DNA from: Brassica napus
Lineage: Eukaryota > Streptophyta > Magnoliopsida > Brassicales > Brassicaceae
DNA: 64,000 nt
Assembly (NCBI RefSeq): GCF_020379485.1
Contig: NC_063450.1
Span: 51,793,374 to 51,857,373, forward strand
Direction of reading: 5' to 3'
Shown: piece by piece, positions 35,749 through 47,634 of the stretch
Layout of the letters: every line of letters begins with the position of its first letter
How positions within the stretch are numbered: the stretch's first letter is position 1
Made by a program: the position numbers and the translations under genes
Notes under the pieces: model-generated
Databases searched by the model: none
Told to the model about the DNA's origin: nothing
What the model saw: the letters and a program-made list of their open reading frames with translations, nothing else

Positions 35749-36740
35749 CTGGGAAACAACGGAAGAACAGTCGGCGGTGAGGGAGAAAAAGTGTTTGGAA
35801 AGACCACGAAAGGAAGATTAGGGGATTAGGGGCATTTCGGATCTAGAAGATTTTGGTTCAGTTTCTCTAACCTCTGATGTCGGAAGACCACAAAAGGAGG
35901 ATTTTGGTTTCAAAAAGATGTCGAAGGAGAAATGGACAAAAGGTTCACTTTGTGAGTTTTTTTGTCAATTTAGGGATTTGAAGAGATAAGGTTATTATTT
36001 ATTAGTTGGTAAGAAAAAAGAAGAATAATTGCTTTTGTTTTGAAAAGGCTAAAAGAAGATTGGTTATGTCTTAGTTAGAAATACCAACGAAAGAGATTAT
36101 CCCATTAGTGATGGAGGTTATCTTGGTAATATTTCTAGAAGAAAGTGTGTCAACTAGAAATGTGTCTTTTAATGTAATTGAAAACTCAAATTGTGTCTTT
36201 CGGAGTAAAATTTTCCAGTTTTTTTAGAGAATGTTACATAAAAAGACACATTTCGTCTTTTCTTTGCAGCAAAAGACACATTATGGTTTTGGCACACTTT
36301 ACTTGTACAATTTGGTAGATTCGAGACCAAAATGCTCATGTCTTATTTTTAGAAGGAAGCAACGATTAAAGTAGTTATTACATTTTATATTAATAAATTA
36401 AACGGTGTGTTTTGCTAGGATATGGTAGTTACAAAGTTGTGAATAGGAAATAGTGGTTAGGCGTATATGTTAAGGACGCATTGTTATTGTTGTGGACGTG
36501 ATTGTTGTGGTTAGGGTACAAAAGATATGAAGTTTCTAGCACATATAGTATGGATGTGATACAGTGGATATGTCAAATATCTTAACTTGATAAGCATACA
36601 TAATGTTTGATAATATAAAAGACCTAGAAACCGCATATATTACAAAAGCATACATAATGTTTGGAAAGAGGATATATGGACAGGCGTGATTTTTCCAAGT
36701 CCGTAACCACAAATTTCATATCCATAACCACACAACCTCA
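35749..36740. other. intergenic with dispersed GTGTCTTTT repeat
   Basis: A block at 36145-36305 (AAATGTGTCTTTTAATGTAA ... TACATAAAAAGACACATTTC) is related to 34262-34350 and 37635-37720. It looks like an uncharacterised dispersed repeat; no ORF. Confidence 0.45.
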
Positions 36741-36965
36741 TTTACGGTATCTATCGTCACCACAGTCTCCACCTATGTAACCACTTTCATATCCACCGCT
36801 TCTGTATCCATGACCACCATAACCTCCACTCCGGTATCAACCACCATCTCCACCTCCGTATCCCCCCTACTCTCCCGTCTTCCACCTCCACCGTATCCAC
36901 CACCATCTCCTCATCTCGAGCAACCACTTTAGTATCCACCATCTTCATATCCATAACCACCTTCC
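36741..36965 (-). pseudogene. second glycine-rich fragment, decayed
   Basis: Minus strand shows GGYGGGGRRESRG and repeated GGTTATGGATATGAAGATGG-type codons with stops and frame changes, matching the C-terminal glycine-rich part of the same GRP family. It lies upstream (on the minus strand) of the RRM-containing fragment, the reverse of the normal order, so the two are separate pieces or the result of rearrangement. Confidence 0.55.
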
Positions 36966-37976
36966 TAAGTCACCATAGTTAGTCTCGTCAGAATTCAGAT
37001 CTCCTCAGCGACTCCACTACAATCCCAGATCTCCGCTCAAGCTTCAAAAGCTCGCTGCTCTCAATTTTAGTCTCAATTCTAACTTTCTTGACGGATTAAT
37101 TGCCTTAGTCACCGAAGCTGGATTTTGGAATTCACTCTCCTCTGTGACTTCACTGAACTCTCCAAATCTCCTCCACTCAAGCCCAGAAAACTCGCTGCTT
37201 TCCGCTTCTTCGATAACAACATATGAATACATCAAAAAAGGATAAGAGCTTTTCAGTTTGGTGAATTCAGTAACGGACCAAACACCTTTTCCTCATTTAT
37301 CATTTTAATCTTCTCCATCATCACCTAAATCACTCTCCTAAACCGAGCTCCAATAGATCCCTCTTGATTCAAAAAAATGGATATGTGTTATCTTCCTTAT
37401 CTCTTAAACCTATCTCTGAAATCTTCTTAGCTAATTCTAAATCTTCAATTCTTCTTACAATCTCATTGTTTGTTCTTTTTGAGATTTGGTTCACAAAAAA
37501 AAAACTTTTGATGGTTCATGATGACAAAGATACGAAATAAGTTTTGATTCTTCTTTTTTCTAATTGGTTTATTTATCTCAGAATTGGTAGATGTTGTAGT
37601 AAAGTAGACTAAATGTAAATTATGGTATTACACATATACTAAGTGTGTCAAAGACACAAAGTGCCTTATTGTATAATTGGAAAGTCAGATTGTGTCTCCC
37701 AGCATAATTTTCTCGTTTTTTCGCCATAAGTAATCAAAATTTTATAGTTTGTTATCTTTTTCATGTGAAAATTGCTTACATTTTAATAGATGAAAGTACT
37801 AAAACGTTAGAAAAATCAAGTGCGAAGGAAAATGTAACTTAATCCAGTAACTTTCAATCTAAGGAGTGTTCATGCCACTTGACCACAGGCCTGCTTGACC
37901 AATGCCGTTTCAGAAATAAAAAATGTACCTCTTTTTTTTTATAAATTTTTTTATAAAAAAAAAATGTATCTTTAAA
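36966..37976. other. intergenic, no recognised gene
   Basis: A partly tandem C/T-rich stretch (36990-37070 and 37125-37205 share CTCCACTCAAGC/GCTCGCTGCT words) followed by AT-rich sequence. The 63-codon minus frame over it is not convincing. Confidence 0.45.
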
Positions 37977-38445
37977 GAGAAAAAGACAAAAATAGCACTA
38001 AATCAAGTTTTTGTTCCCAAACTAGCACTTAAGGTCAAAAGTCACAAAAATATCACTTAATGTTTTATCAAAAGTCACAAACTTAGGGTTTAAAGTTAAA
38101 GGGTGGGGTTTAGGATTTAGGGTTTAGGGTTTAGAGTTTAGGGTTTAGAGTTTAGAGTTTAGGGTTTAGGGTTTAGGGTTTAGAGTTTAGGGTTTAGGGT
38201 TTAGAGTTTAAGGTTTAGGGTTTAGGGTTTAGGGTTTACGGTTTAGGGTTTAGGGTTTAGAGTTTAGGATTTAGGGTTTAGAGTTGAGAAATGAGGTTTT
38301 GGGGATAAGATTTCAAATTTTGAAAAATAAAAAAATTAAAATTTTCAAAGGATAAACTTAGAAATGTGCTATTTTGGTCATTTTAGTTTTTGAGTGCTGT
38401 TTTTGTGATATAAACTTAGGAAGGTGCTATTTTGGAGATTTGCTC
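37977..38445. mobile_element. Mutator-type MITE carrying telomere-like repeats, copy B
   Basis: Flanked by a perfect 9-bp duplication ATCTTTAAA (37968-37976 and 38446-38454). Ends are imperfect inverted repeats: left GAGAAAAAGACAAAAATAGC, right (other strand) GAGCAAATCTCCAAAATAGC. Inverted relative to copy A at 5233-5629 and about 70 bp longer, mainly through more telomere-like units. Confidence 0.87.
38086..38287. repeat. telomere-like TTTAGGG array inside MITE copy B
   Basis: About 200 bp of TTTAGGG units interspersed with TTTAGAG and TTTAGGA variants, against about 130 bp in copy A, so unit number varies between copies. Confidence 0.95.
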
Positions 38446-39108
38446 ATCTTTAAAAGTCGAAGAAATAACAAAAAAAATGTTTATTTTGCTTTATTAAAAA
38501 ATTTAACGTTCTTTTCCCCTGAGCCAGATATATTTAAAAAAAAGAGAGGGGGGGGGGGGCATGTAACTAGCACTACAAGAAAACACGCCGAATTCCGACG
38601 GAGGTTCCGACGGACTTCAATGTCGTCGGACGTTTGTGACGGATTGCCGACCAATTTCTGACGAAAACCAAAAATTTGAAGTCGTCGGAATTCCGTCGGC
38701 AATTTCCGACGGAATTCCGACGAAACATGGCTCGTCGGAATTTTCCGACGACATTCCGATAAAACATGTAACCGTTGTAGTCGTCGGAAATTCGTCGGAA
38801 TATACCGACGAACTTCCGACAACATTCCGATTAATAGATATAACCGTTACAGTCGTCGGAATGTCGTCGGAATATTCCGACGAACCATGTGACCGTTGCC
38901 GACAAATATATATGACCGTTGTATAGCCGTTTGAGATTGGAAAATACCGACGGTATTCCGAGGGACTGCTTTACATCCGTCAGAATTTCGTCGGAAAGTC
39001 GTCGGAGGGCCGTAAGCAATTTCCTATAAATACAACCCCTCCTCATTCAACTCATTCACACTTCATTCTCTCTTCATTCTCTTTAGTCATAACAATTCCG
39101 TGAAAATC

Positions 39109-41690
39109 ATGTCTTCAGAAATTTATTATCGTTCGTGGATGGATAAACCTCATTTGGATCGAACACCAATTTGCTTACGAAAGAATACGTTCAACAGCAA
39201 GCGGATGCAAAAAGTGGTATGTTATGATGTCCCTGCTCTACTTGCAATAATAATAAGGTTATAAAAAATTTTGATGTTTGGACTCATTTGTATATGAAAG
39301 GGTTTTCACGTAATTATAAAGTTTGGTACCTTCATGGGGAAACTGGTTATGAATATGGTAGTACTAGCGAACCTCAGCCTGTTAGTGAACTTCAGCCTGA
39401 TATTAGGTTAGAAGAATCTAGAACAAATATAGATTATGGTGTAGGTACTGAGCAGATGGTACATGATCATTATAGAGGGGAAGAACCAAATCTCGAATCT
39501 AGGAGATTTTTTGACATGTTGGATGCAGGAAAACAGCCTTTGTATTAAAATTGTAGAGATGGCCATTCAGTCTTATCATCTGCAACTAGATTAATGGGTA
39601 TTAAGACAGACTATAATTTGGCTGAAGAATGTATGGATGCGATTACTGATTTTGTCAAAGGTATTCTACCTGAGGATAACTTTGCACCGGGTTCATACTA
39701 CGAGGTTCAGAAACTTGTTGCCGGTCTTCAACTACCATACGAAGTGATAGATGTATGTATTGACAACTGCATGATCTACTGGAGAGAGGATGAGACACGG
39801 AATGTATGCAAATTTTGTGGGAAACCTCGTAACAGGAGACGAGGGGAAGAGTTCCGATCCCGTTCAAAAGAATGTGGTATTTGCCTTTGACGGAAAGATT
39901 GAAGAGGTTGTATCAGTGTGAGCGCACAGCAAAAGCAATGAGATGGCATGCAGAGCATTCCACAAATGGTGAGATTAGACATCCTTCAGATGCGAAGGCT
40001 TGGAAACATTTCCAGTTAACATATCCAGAATTTGCGGAAGAGAGAAAAAATGTTTATCTTGGATTATCTACTGATGGTTTCAGCCCATTTGGAAAGCATG
40101 GAAGACAGTATTCTATATGGCCAGTTATTGTGACACCGTACAACTTACGGCCGAGCTTGTGCATGCGACGAGAGTTTTTGTTTCTCTCAATTCTCATCCC
40201 CGGGCCAGATCATCCTAAAAGATCACTAGATGTGTTTCTTCAACCACTGATATATGAGTTGCAACAAATATGGGCACATGGTTTTGAGACATACGATGTT
40301 TCGTGCAAAGAAAACTTTCAGATGCGGGCAGTACTTATGTGGACAATAAGTGACTTTCCAGCATATGGTATGTTATCTGAATGGACAACACATGGGAGGC
40401 TATCATGTCCATATTGTCAAGATGACATAGATGATTTCCAACTAAAGAACGGAAGGAAAACGTGTTGGTTTGACTGTCACAGACGATTTCTATCACCTGA
40501 TCATCCATACCGCAGGAGTAAGACTTCGTTTACGAAGAACAAGCAGGTGTTTGATGGTCCACCTGAGGAAGTTAGTGGAAAAGATTTGTTGAAGCAGTTT
40601 AGATATTTTGATGCAGAAAAGACGCCAGATGTAGGTGGACATGAAAACATTCGAGTCAGTGCGGTTGGAGAGCTACATAACTGGCACAAAAAGAGTATTT
40701 TCTTGGATCTGCCATTTTGGGAGAGTCATCTATTGCGGCATAATTTAGATGTCATGCATATTGAGAAGAACTTCTTCGACAATCTGATGAACACAGTCCT
40801 TAACATCCAAGGTAAAGCGAAGGATAATTTGAAGTCAAGGTTGGATTTAGTCGATATCTGTGATCGTTCTGAACTTCACGTTGATGAGAATGGTACGGCC
40901 CCTTTTCCCATTTATCGGCTGGATGGTGCTAGAAAAGAAGAGTTCTTTGATTGGATTACAGATAAAGTAAAATTTCCTAACAGATATGCATCAAATTTGG
41001 GGAACTGCGTTGATAGAAGCGAAGGAAAGTTTACTGGCTTGAAGAGTCATGATTGTCATGTAATTATGCAGTGCCTCCTTCCGTTTGCTTTTTCAGCATT
41101 ATTGCCACGTAATGTTCATAAAGCAATTGCAGGTATCTTATATTTTTACAATTTAATTTATTTTTATATTTAACAATTATGCTTATAAAAACTTAATACT
41201 TATGAAAATTATGTCTTTTATCTATGTAGGGATAAGTGTTTTCTTCCGCGACTTATGCAGCAGAGTAGTGACTGAAGAGGGTATTAATAATTTGAAGACA
41301 AACGCACCAGTCAGCATGTGCAACCTTGAGAAGATATTTCCTCCATCATTCTTTGATGTAATGGAACATCTTACAATTCATCTCGCAAGAGAATTGAAAC
41401 TTGGTGGTCCTGTGCAGTACAGATGGATGTATATTTTTGAGCGTTATATGCATCATCTGAAGAAGATGGTCAAAAATCAAAGCAGGGTGGAAGGATCTAT
41501 AGTGGCACAGGTGATCAATGAAGAAACTGTAATCTTTGCTGAAAATTATTTTCCACCAGAAGTGCATACAAAACACCGAAGACCTGCTCGGCATGATGAT
41601 AGTTGGGTTGGCCCGCCGTGCTTCTTCGTATCCGGCATCTTCTTCGCAAGTTCCGTATGCCGATCCCATGATTCTCGAGGAGCTACATGA
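39109..41690 (+). pseudogene. TNP2-like CACTA transposase, broken
   Basis: Starts at ATG 39109 (MSSEIYYRSWMDKPH). Early deletion joins this to CSTCNNNKVIKNFDVWTHLY near 39232. The frame then runs 39288-39548, stops, and continues in pieces at 39594-39890 and 39872-41173, with a last exon after an intron at about 41230-41690. The TNP2 core is clear (ILIPGPDHPKRSLDVFLQPL, LPFWESHLLRHNLDVMHIEK), followed by the DUF4218-like block (PSFFDVMEHLTIHLARE). Several stops and frame changes make it non-functional. TNP2 proteins cut and join element ends. Confidence 0.88.
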
Positions 41691-41859
41691 CAAGGATGAA
41701 CGGATTGGGGCATTGGAGGAGCAGAACACCACTATCCTTTCTGAGAATGCCACTATCCGTTCGGAGAATGCCACTATCCTTGCTAAGTTGGCATCCCAGA
41801 AGAAGTTCAACACCGAGATAATGCAGAAGCTAGATCGTTTGATGTCTTCGAGTTCTTAG
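41536..41859 (+). pseudogene. C-terminal piece of the second CACTA protein, fused after TNP2
   Basis: In a different frame just after the DUF4218-like part, the translation reads DPMILEELHDKDERIGALEE and a heptad-like repeat (TILSENATIRSENATILAKL) ending LDRLMSSSS-stop. This is the coiled-coil C-terminus typical of the TNPA/Ptta-like partner protein. Its abrupt junction to TNP2 suggests an internal deletion that removed the end of TNP2 and most of the second gene. Confidence 0.6.
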
Positions 41860-42860
41860 TTTTTTTTTGCTTTTTAAAACTTTCTGAATATTTTTTTTTC
41901 TATTTCGGTTGTATGAATTTTAAACTTTCTGAATGTTTTTTTTTCTATTTCGGTTTGTATGAATTTAAATTCAATAATATTATTAGTTTTAAATTTCAGA
42001 TTTTATTTATTTATTTATTAATTTTTAATATAAAAAAAATATAAAAATGCAAAATTTATTCGTTTTTAAAATTGATATATTCCGACGAATTATGGGCGTC
42101 GGAATATACCGACGGACTATGGTTCGTCGGAAAATACCGACGGAGAGGATTTCTCAAAAAATACCGACGGAGAGGATTCCTCGAAAAATACCGACGAACC
42201 ATTGTCCGTCGGTATATTCCGACGAACCATAGTCCATCGGTATTTTACGAGGACTACGTTCGTCGGAATAGTCTGAGGAACGTTCTCCGTCGGTATATAG
42301 TTTTTCCGATGAACTCTGGTCTCGTGTGTCCGCATCGGAATATCGTCGGAAGTTCGTCAGAATGACGTTTCTCGGTATTCGTCAGAAAGTCGTCGGAAGG
42401 TCTGACGAAATTCCGACGAATATTTTTTTTTCCGACAAAAAGATACCGACGGATTTGTTCGTCAGAAAATCGTGAGAATCAGTCTATTCTGATGAATTTC
42501 TGACGATTTCGGCCATCAGAATCCCCCTGTTTTTTGTAGTGTAGCCTTTTTCAGTTTTTCTTATCTCGATAGAATCCAGGACGGCATGGTCGTACATGGT
42601 GCAGGATTATCTGGGTACGTCTTAATATGTTTACTTTCACAAAATTAAAGTAAACAGAGATATCTTATTTTGTTGGACTGTTTAGGGATATTCGAGAATC
42701 AAATGTTCGAGTACTATGTATTTCTTCATTTTCAAAAATTAATATATTGTTTCTCTCCTGGTTGACTAATAACTTTGTTAGTTTGATATTTAGCATATTA
42801 AATTCAAAATTCGGGCATTGTTTAACGTGCTACAAAATGGATCATCGATCCTCCGTTTTA

Positions 42861-45800
42861 TTTTTTTTTAGCAACTAATAACTTTAATATAAAAAGAGCA
42901 TAAAAGCCCAAGAGATAGTTCAAGCATAAAGCTGGGTTTTAGCAATTGAGTCAACTAACCCATTAAAGTCTCTAGGAAAAAACGAGAAACAACAGAATTG
43001 AAAAGATGAAGATAGATAAACGATATCCGACAGTACTCCAAAGAGCTCTGTAGGTCCCCGTTTCTGGTTGATTGCTCTCATGAGCACTTGTGAATCTGAT
43101 CTAAGCCAGATTTTGGTGAAACCGAGGGAGGATGCGTGGAGAAGGGCTTCTCTAACAGCTAAAGCCTCGGCCATACATGCAGACGAGACGTGAAGTTGGT
43201 TAGATGAGCCTCTGTTGATCTCCATATCAGACGAGTCGAAGAAAATCCAGCCAAAGCCCGCCTTAGTTGATGATGCGATCCAGGCCGTGTCGGTATTACA
43301 TGTGATTGTGTTTGGTGGTAGCTCTTTCTCCGGCGTTGATCTAAGATTCAGCTTCAGGGCCTTTTGGGGAGCGAGTTGTGCTGCTTCCCATTCTCGTGCT
43401 GCTTTGATGGCTTTGATTAGCGCTTCCTCCGGCGTCGAAATCCTTTTCTCGAAGAGTAGCCGGTTCCTTTCAACCCAGATGATCCAACAGATCCAGGGAA
43501 AGATGTTGATCGAGATACCAATCGGGGGAAGGTTTCTCCAATGTAGTTAGGCCAGGAGGTTCGCCGAAAGGGAATCACAACTAGAAGAATCGAAAGGAGT
43601 TTCCCATGGACCTAAGCTCCACAAATCCCGAGCGAACCGACATTGAAAGAGGAGGTGGTATGTAGTTTCAATGGCTCCACATCTGCAGCAAGCGGTATTC
43701 TCTCTCATTCCTCTTTTTTGTAGATTGAAGCCCGTGGGTAGGGCCTCATGTAGGCTCTTCCATAAGAACAACTTTATTTTTGGTGCTGTTCTGTTTGACC
43801 AAACTAACTTTCTCCAGTCGATACTGTTTGTTATTGCAGGAGACGAGACTTCAGCGATGTTTTGTGTCAGTGCCATGTACCCTGTTTTCGTCGTGTACTC
43901 CCCCGACGATTTGAGGTTCCATATGTAGGTGTCGTGTGTCCCCAGACGGCTCGGCCTTTTTTGGAGGATGCGCTCTGCGAGTTCCGGTAAGGTTCTATTT
44001 ATCTTCGCGACATTCCATTCCTGTGTCTCTCTAGATAGGAGGTCAGCCACTAAGAGATCTTGGTCTTGTAGTGTAGATGGTCCAAATGGACGGGTGTTGC
44101 TGCCATTATCAATCCAAGAGTCCTTCCAAACCTTAGTACTCTCCCCGTCCCCAATAGATTTCCCTAGGTGGCTGATTAGAAGGTCTCTCCCCGCTATGAT
44201 TCCCTTCCAGCCATGGGAGGAACCCCCTTGAGATGGAACTGATAGGAAAGATTTACTGTGACAGTATTTCCCTAGGAGAATACGAGAGAGTAGACAGTGT
44301 GGTTTAGTAAGAATCCGCCAAGCTATCTTCCCTAGTAGAGCGATGTAAAATAGCTCCACGTCTCTGAAGCCTAATCCACCCAAATTCTTAGGTTTCGTTA
44401 GCTTATCCCAAGAGATCCAACAAATTTTTTTGTTTCCTTTGTTGTCATCCCACCAAAACCGTGTGAGAACTGACTGAATCTTCTTGCATAGGCTTTTAGG
44501 GAGTTCAAAGCAAGACATAGCAAAGGTTGGAATAGGAGAAAGGACCGACCGGAGCATTGTCATTTTGCCGGCTGTGGAGAGGTAGCATGAAGACCATGAT
44601 ACTGCTTTTTGCTTCATACGATCCACTATGGAGAAGAACAAGTTCTTTTTTTTCCTTCCAAAATGTTCTGGTAAGTCCAAGTACTTCCCCACTCCTCCCT
44701 CTTTGTCTATTCCTAGTTGCAGTTTAATCATTGAGCGCACCTCCTGGGGAGTTTTTGATGAGAAAGAGATTGACGATTTAGCAGAATTGATCTTCTGTCC
44801 TAAGGCATACTCATAATCTTGTAGAATTTGAAGTAGAGTAGCACAGCATAGAGGATTAGTTTTAGTGAAAAACATTGTATCATCTGCAAACAGTAGATGA
44901 TTAATCCTTGGGCTGTGGTTTGAGACTCTGATTCCTGCTAGCGTGCCTTTCTGTTGTGCTTTTTTGCAGAGGCCATACAGCACTTCCCCACATAGGATGA
45001 AGATATATGGGGAAAGCGGGTCCCCTTGGCATATTTCTCGCTGTGGGGTGACGGTCCCAACTGCTGTGTTGTCTACGAGAAAGGAGTAAGATACCGTTGT
45101 GATACATTGCATAACCCAACTGATCCAGACCTCGCAGAAACCCATCATTTCCAGTACCCGCTTGATGAAAGACCACTCGAGGCGATCGTACGCTTTGCTG
45201 ATGTCGGTCTTTACTGCCATAGTGCAATGAATCTCCGCAGCCGAGATCTTCAGGTAATGTAATACTTCATGTGTAATAAGAACATTATCTGAGATAGCTC
45301 TTCCTGGTATGAATGCAGATTGATTTTCCGAGATTTAGTCTTGTAGAATAGGTTTGAGTCTTATAGACAGTAGCTTGGAGATCACTTTGTAATAGATGTT
45401 ACAAAGAGCAATAGGCCTATAATCAGCTACACTTTTTGGCGCGTGTATCTTGGGTATAAGTCTCACATGAGTAGCATTGATCTTGTCTGGGAGACAGCCT
45501 GATGAAAAGAAACCTCTAATTTCGTGGACCAATGCAGGTCCCACCAGATCCCAGTTTGTTTGGAAGAAGCTAGCTGAGAAGCCATCTGGACCAGGAGCTT
45601 TATCTGGGTGGATTGCAAAGAGGGCTTCTTTGATCTCTAGTGGTGACGGCAAACCGGTGAGGGAGTTGTTCATTGCTTCAGAGATACAAGGTGTAAGGGC
45701 TCTTATTATTATATCTGAGGGATCCTGGTTTGAAGAGGTGAAGATATCTTGAAAATAAGAGGAGATAACCTCCACTATCTTGTCGTCCTCATAAACCGGG

Positions 45801-46371
45801 ATACCTGCAGAATTCTCAATGACTGAAATCATGTTTCTTGCTCTGCGACCCTTTGTAGAAGCATGAAAAAACGCCGTGTTTTGATCTCCAAGGGCTAGCC
45901 AAAGTTGGCGGCTACGTTGTTTCCAGAACTCCTCCTCCGCTCTATACGCCTGCAGGAGCTTTTGGTTGATGTTTGAGATGAGGACATCATCTGCAGTTGA
46001 GCTTCCCATTGCTGTATCAAGAGCCGCTTTTAGATCTTCAATGGACTTCTGGCTGTTGATATAGTGAATTCTGCTCCAGTCCGCAATTGCCCTTCAAACT
46101 CGGGAGATCTTCATCATCACAGGGCTGTTGTCATCTCTGTTCCAGGCCTTCTCGACGAGTTTAAGTACCTATGGATTGTCTCGCAATCTCCTATCATACC
46201 GAAAGATTCGACGTCCTTTGCGGAGAGATGCGTTGAACACGGATAGAACAGGACGATGATCAGACCCTTCATATTGTAGATAGTGGCAACGTCCGTACGG
46301 GAAAAGGTCTGACCATGAGCTATTTGCCAAAGCCCTGTCCAATCTGCAGTGCACCGTGTGTGAGTGTCTAA
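42861..46371 (-). mobile_element. 5'-truncated L1-type LINE, 3.5 kb, one frame preserved
   Basis: On the minus strand a single reading frame, interrupted by a few stops (about 43547, 45335 and two near 46090-46165), carries in order: the end of the endonuclease (CRLDRALANSSW, GSDHRPVL), reverse transcriptase (PGPDGFSASFF, DISKAYDRLEW, LLFADDTMFF), zf-RVT (CCRCGAIETTYHLLFQC) and an RNase H domain (AEALAVREALLHASSLG, 42920-43225). The A-rich tail is the plus-strand T-run at 42861-42869. The target duplication is CTCCGTTTTA on the left (42851-42860) against CTCCGTTTA on the right (46372-46380). The left arm keeps the empty site near 33610 (ACTAAAACGAAGG). The 5' end is cut within the endonuclease. 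Confidence 0.92.
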
Positions 46372-46380
46372 CTCCGTTTA

Positions 46381-47026
46381 TAAGTTTACTAAATTTTACT
46401 ATAAAGTCAATCAGCCTTTATGGAAATATTATTTGAAAAGATGAAAGACAAAAAGTTACAATATGTCAAGTCCATGATGAAACCGATTTATATATTCTTT
46501 TTTGCGACCGTACGAACTAATTAGGTCATTACTCCTCCAATAAATACCTCAACAGAATAATATATAGCATTACATAATGATATAAAACAGTTTTACTATC
46601 AACTTCATGATAGTGATATTTCTGGAAATTAACGAATGGTATTATATGATTAATGAAGAATGTTAAAAGCATGAGAGAGATTGCCATGATGCCATGAAAA
46701 ATGTCAACATGTGACTTCGTTCCCACTGTTGACCTTGCCATGATGCACCTTGGAAGGGGACAGTTTTGCATTACCGCCCGTTAGGGCCACGGAAATTATA
46801 AACCCACAGTTTTTTTCATATAAAACTAAATTATTACACCTATCTCAGTAATTTCTTTTTTTTTTTTGTAAAAGCTATCTCAGTAATTTATATTTCTACA
46901 ACCCAAGTTGAATCCAAGTGATCAATGCAGAATCAGACATAGTGAGTAGCACGATTTTCTTCCTAACCAGCCTAATAACATACGAACCTAAACCATTAAA
47001 ACTGAATTTGTAAGGAGATTTATATA
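46381..47026. other. right-arm sequence upstream of AHA2 copy 3, no gene
   Basis: Inverted homology to 31795-32150 and 33535-33600 of the left arm. An 80-codon minus frame at 46529-46771 is not supported as a gene because the left-arm counterpart is not open. Confidence 0.6.
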
Positions 47027-47250
47027 TTTCTAGTTGAAATTTTCAGAATGAATTATGTATGGAATAAAATACGTGGAATCAAATAGGTGGCAGAGAATTA
47101 ATATGAGGAATATACGTTAAGCAGCAAGAAGTTTGTTGCCTTTTTTGTCAACTTTAATTTAAAATCCCACAGCAGTGTAACACCTCTACTAATTATTTCC
47201 TTCCTGATATGATGATTTATTGGGAGCAATAACTCTTTGATTTACAAATT
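47027..47250 (+). promoter_or_regulatory. shared AHA2 upstream module (copy 3)
   Basis: Inverted relative to the modules of copies 1 and 2: TTTCTAGTTGAAATTTTCAG, then AAATAGGTGGCA, then GTTAAGCAGCAAGAAG. Lies 0.4-0.65 kb upstream of the TATA box, outside the near-identical tract, and is visibly diverged from the copy 2 modules. Confidence 0.7.
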
Positions 47251-47634
47251 TTAAAAAGAGATTTTGCAAATATTTATTTTTCCCTATATGAGCTTCATCA
47301 AAATATCATAACAGAATTTTTTTTTAACCAAAACAGAAAATTTGCAACTCTTTATTTGTATGTGGTGTGTGTGTATAATACTACCAATTAATAACTAAAG
47401 AAAAAATATAATTCATCGTTGAAATATTTTACCACAGTGAAATCAAATAAGTTTCTCCATAATTTCAGTAGAAAGGAGACCCACAAGTATTACACTGGGG
47501 GTTAATGAATAGTAATTTGAACGATATCAAAGGCAATGATGTTACTAATCAGAAATTAAGGAAACAAGAAAACAAATATTAAATTCATTAAGGAGAAGGC
47601 GTGAGAAGTGGAGACTACTTATTGGGACCCAGAA

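Larger units (their letters stand above)
38571..42541 (+). mobile_element. CACTA (En/Spm) transposon, deletion derivative
   Basis: Terminal repeats CACTACAAGAAAACA at the left and TGTTTTTTGTAGTG at the right, flanked by the 3-bp duplication TAG (38568-38570 and 42542-42544). Subterminal zones (38585-39010 and 42065-42510) are packed with TTCCGACGA/TCGTCGGAA words in both orientations, the expected binding sites for a TNPA-like protein. The interior encodes TNP2-type transposase pieces and a C-terminal coiled segment. At 3.97 kb it is much shorter than autonomous CACTA elements. Confidence 0.95.

Noticed and set aside
35466..35829. Plus-strand Thr/Ser/His-rich ORFs
   Set aside because: Antisense shadows of the glycine-rich RNA-binding protein fragment; glycine codons read as Pro/Thr/His on the other strand.
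39655..39867. Minus-strand ORFs across the CACTA transposase
   Set aside because: Shadow frames of the TNP2 coding sequence.
43215..45752. Plus-strand ORFs of 60-111 codons over the LINE
   Set aside because: Antisense to the reverse transcriptase frame, which carries all recognised motifs.
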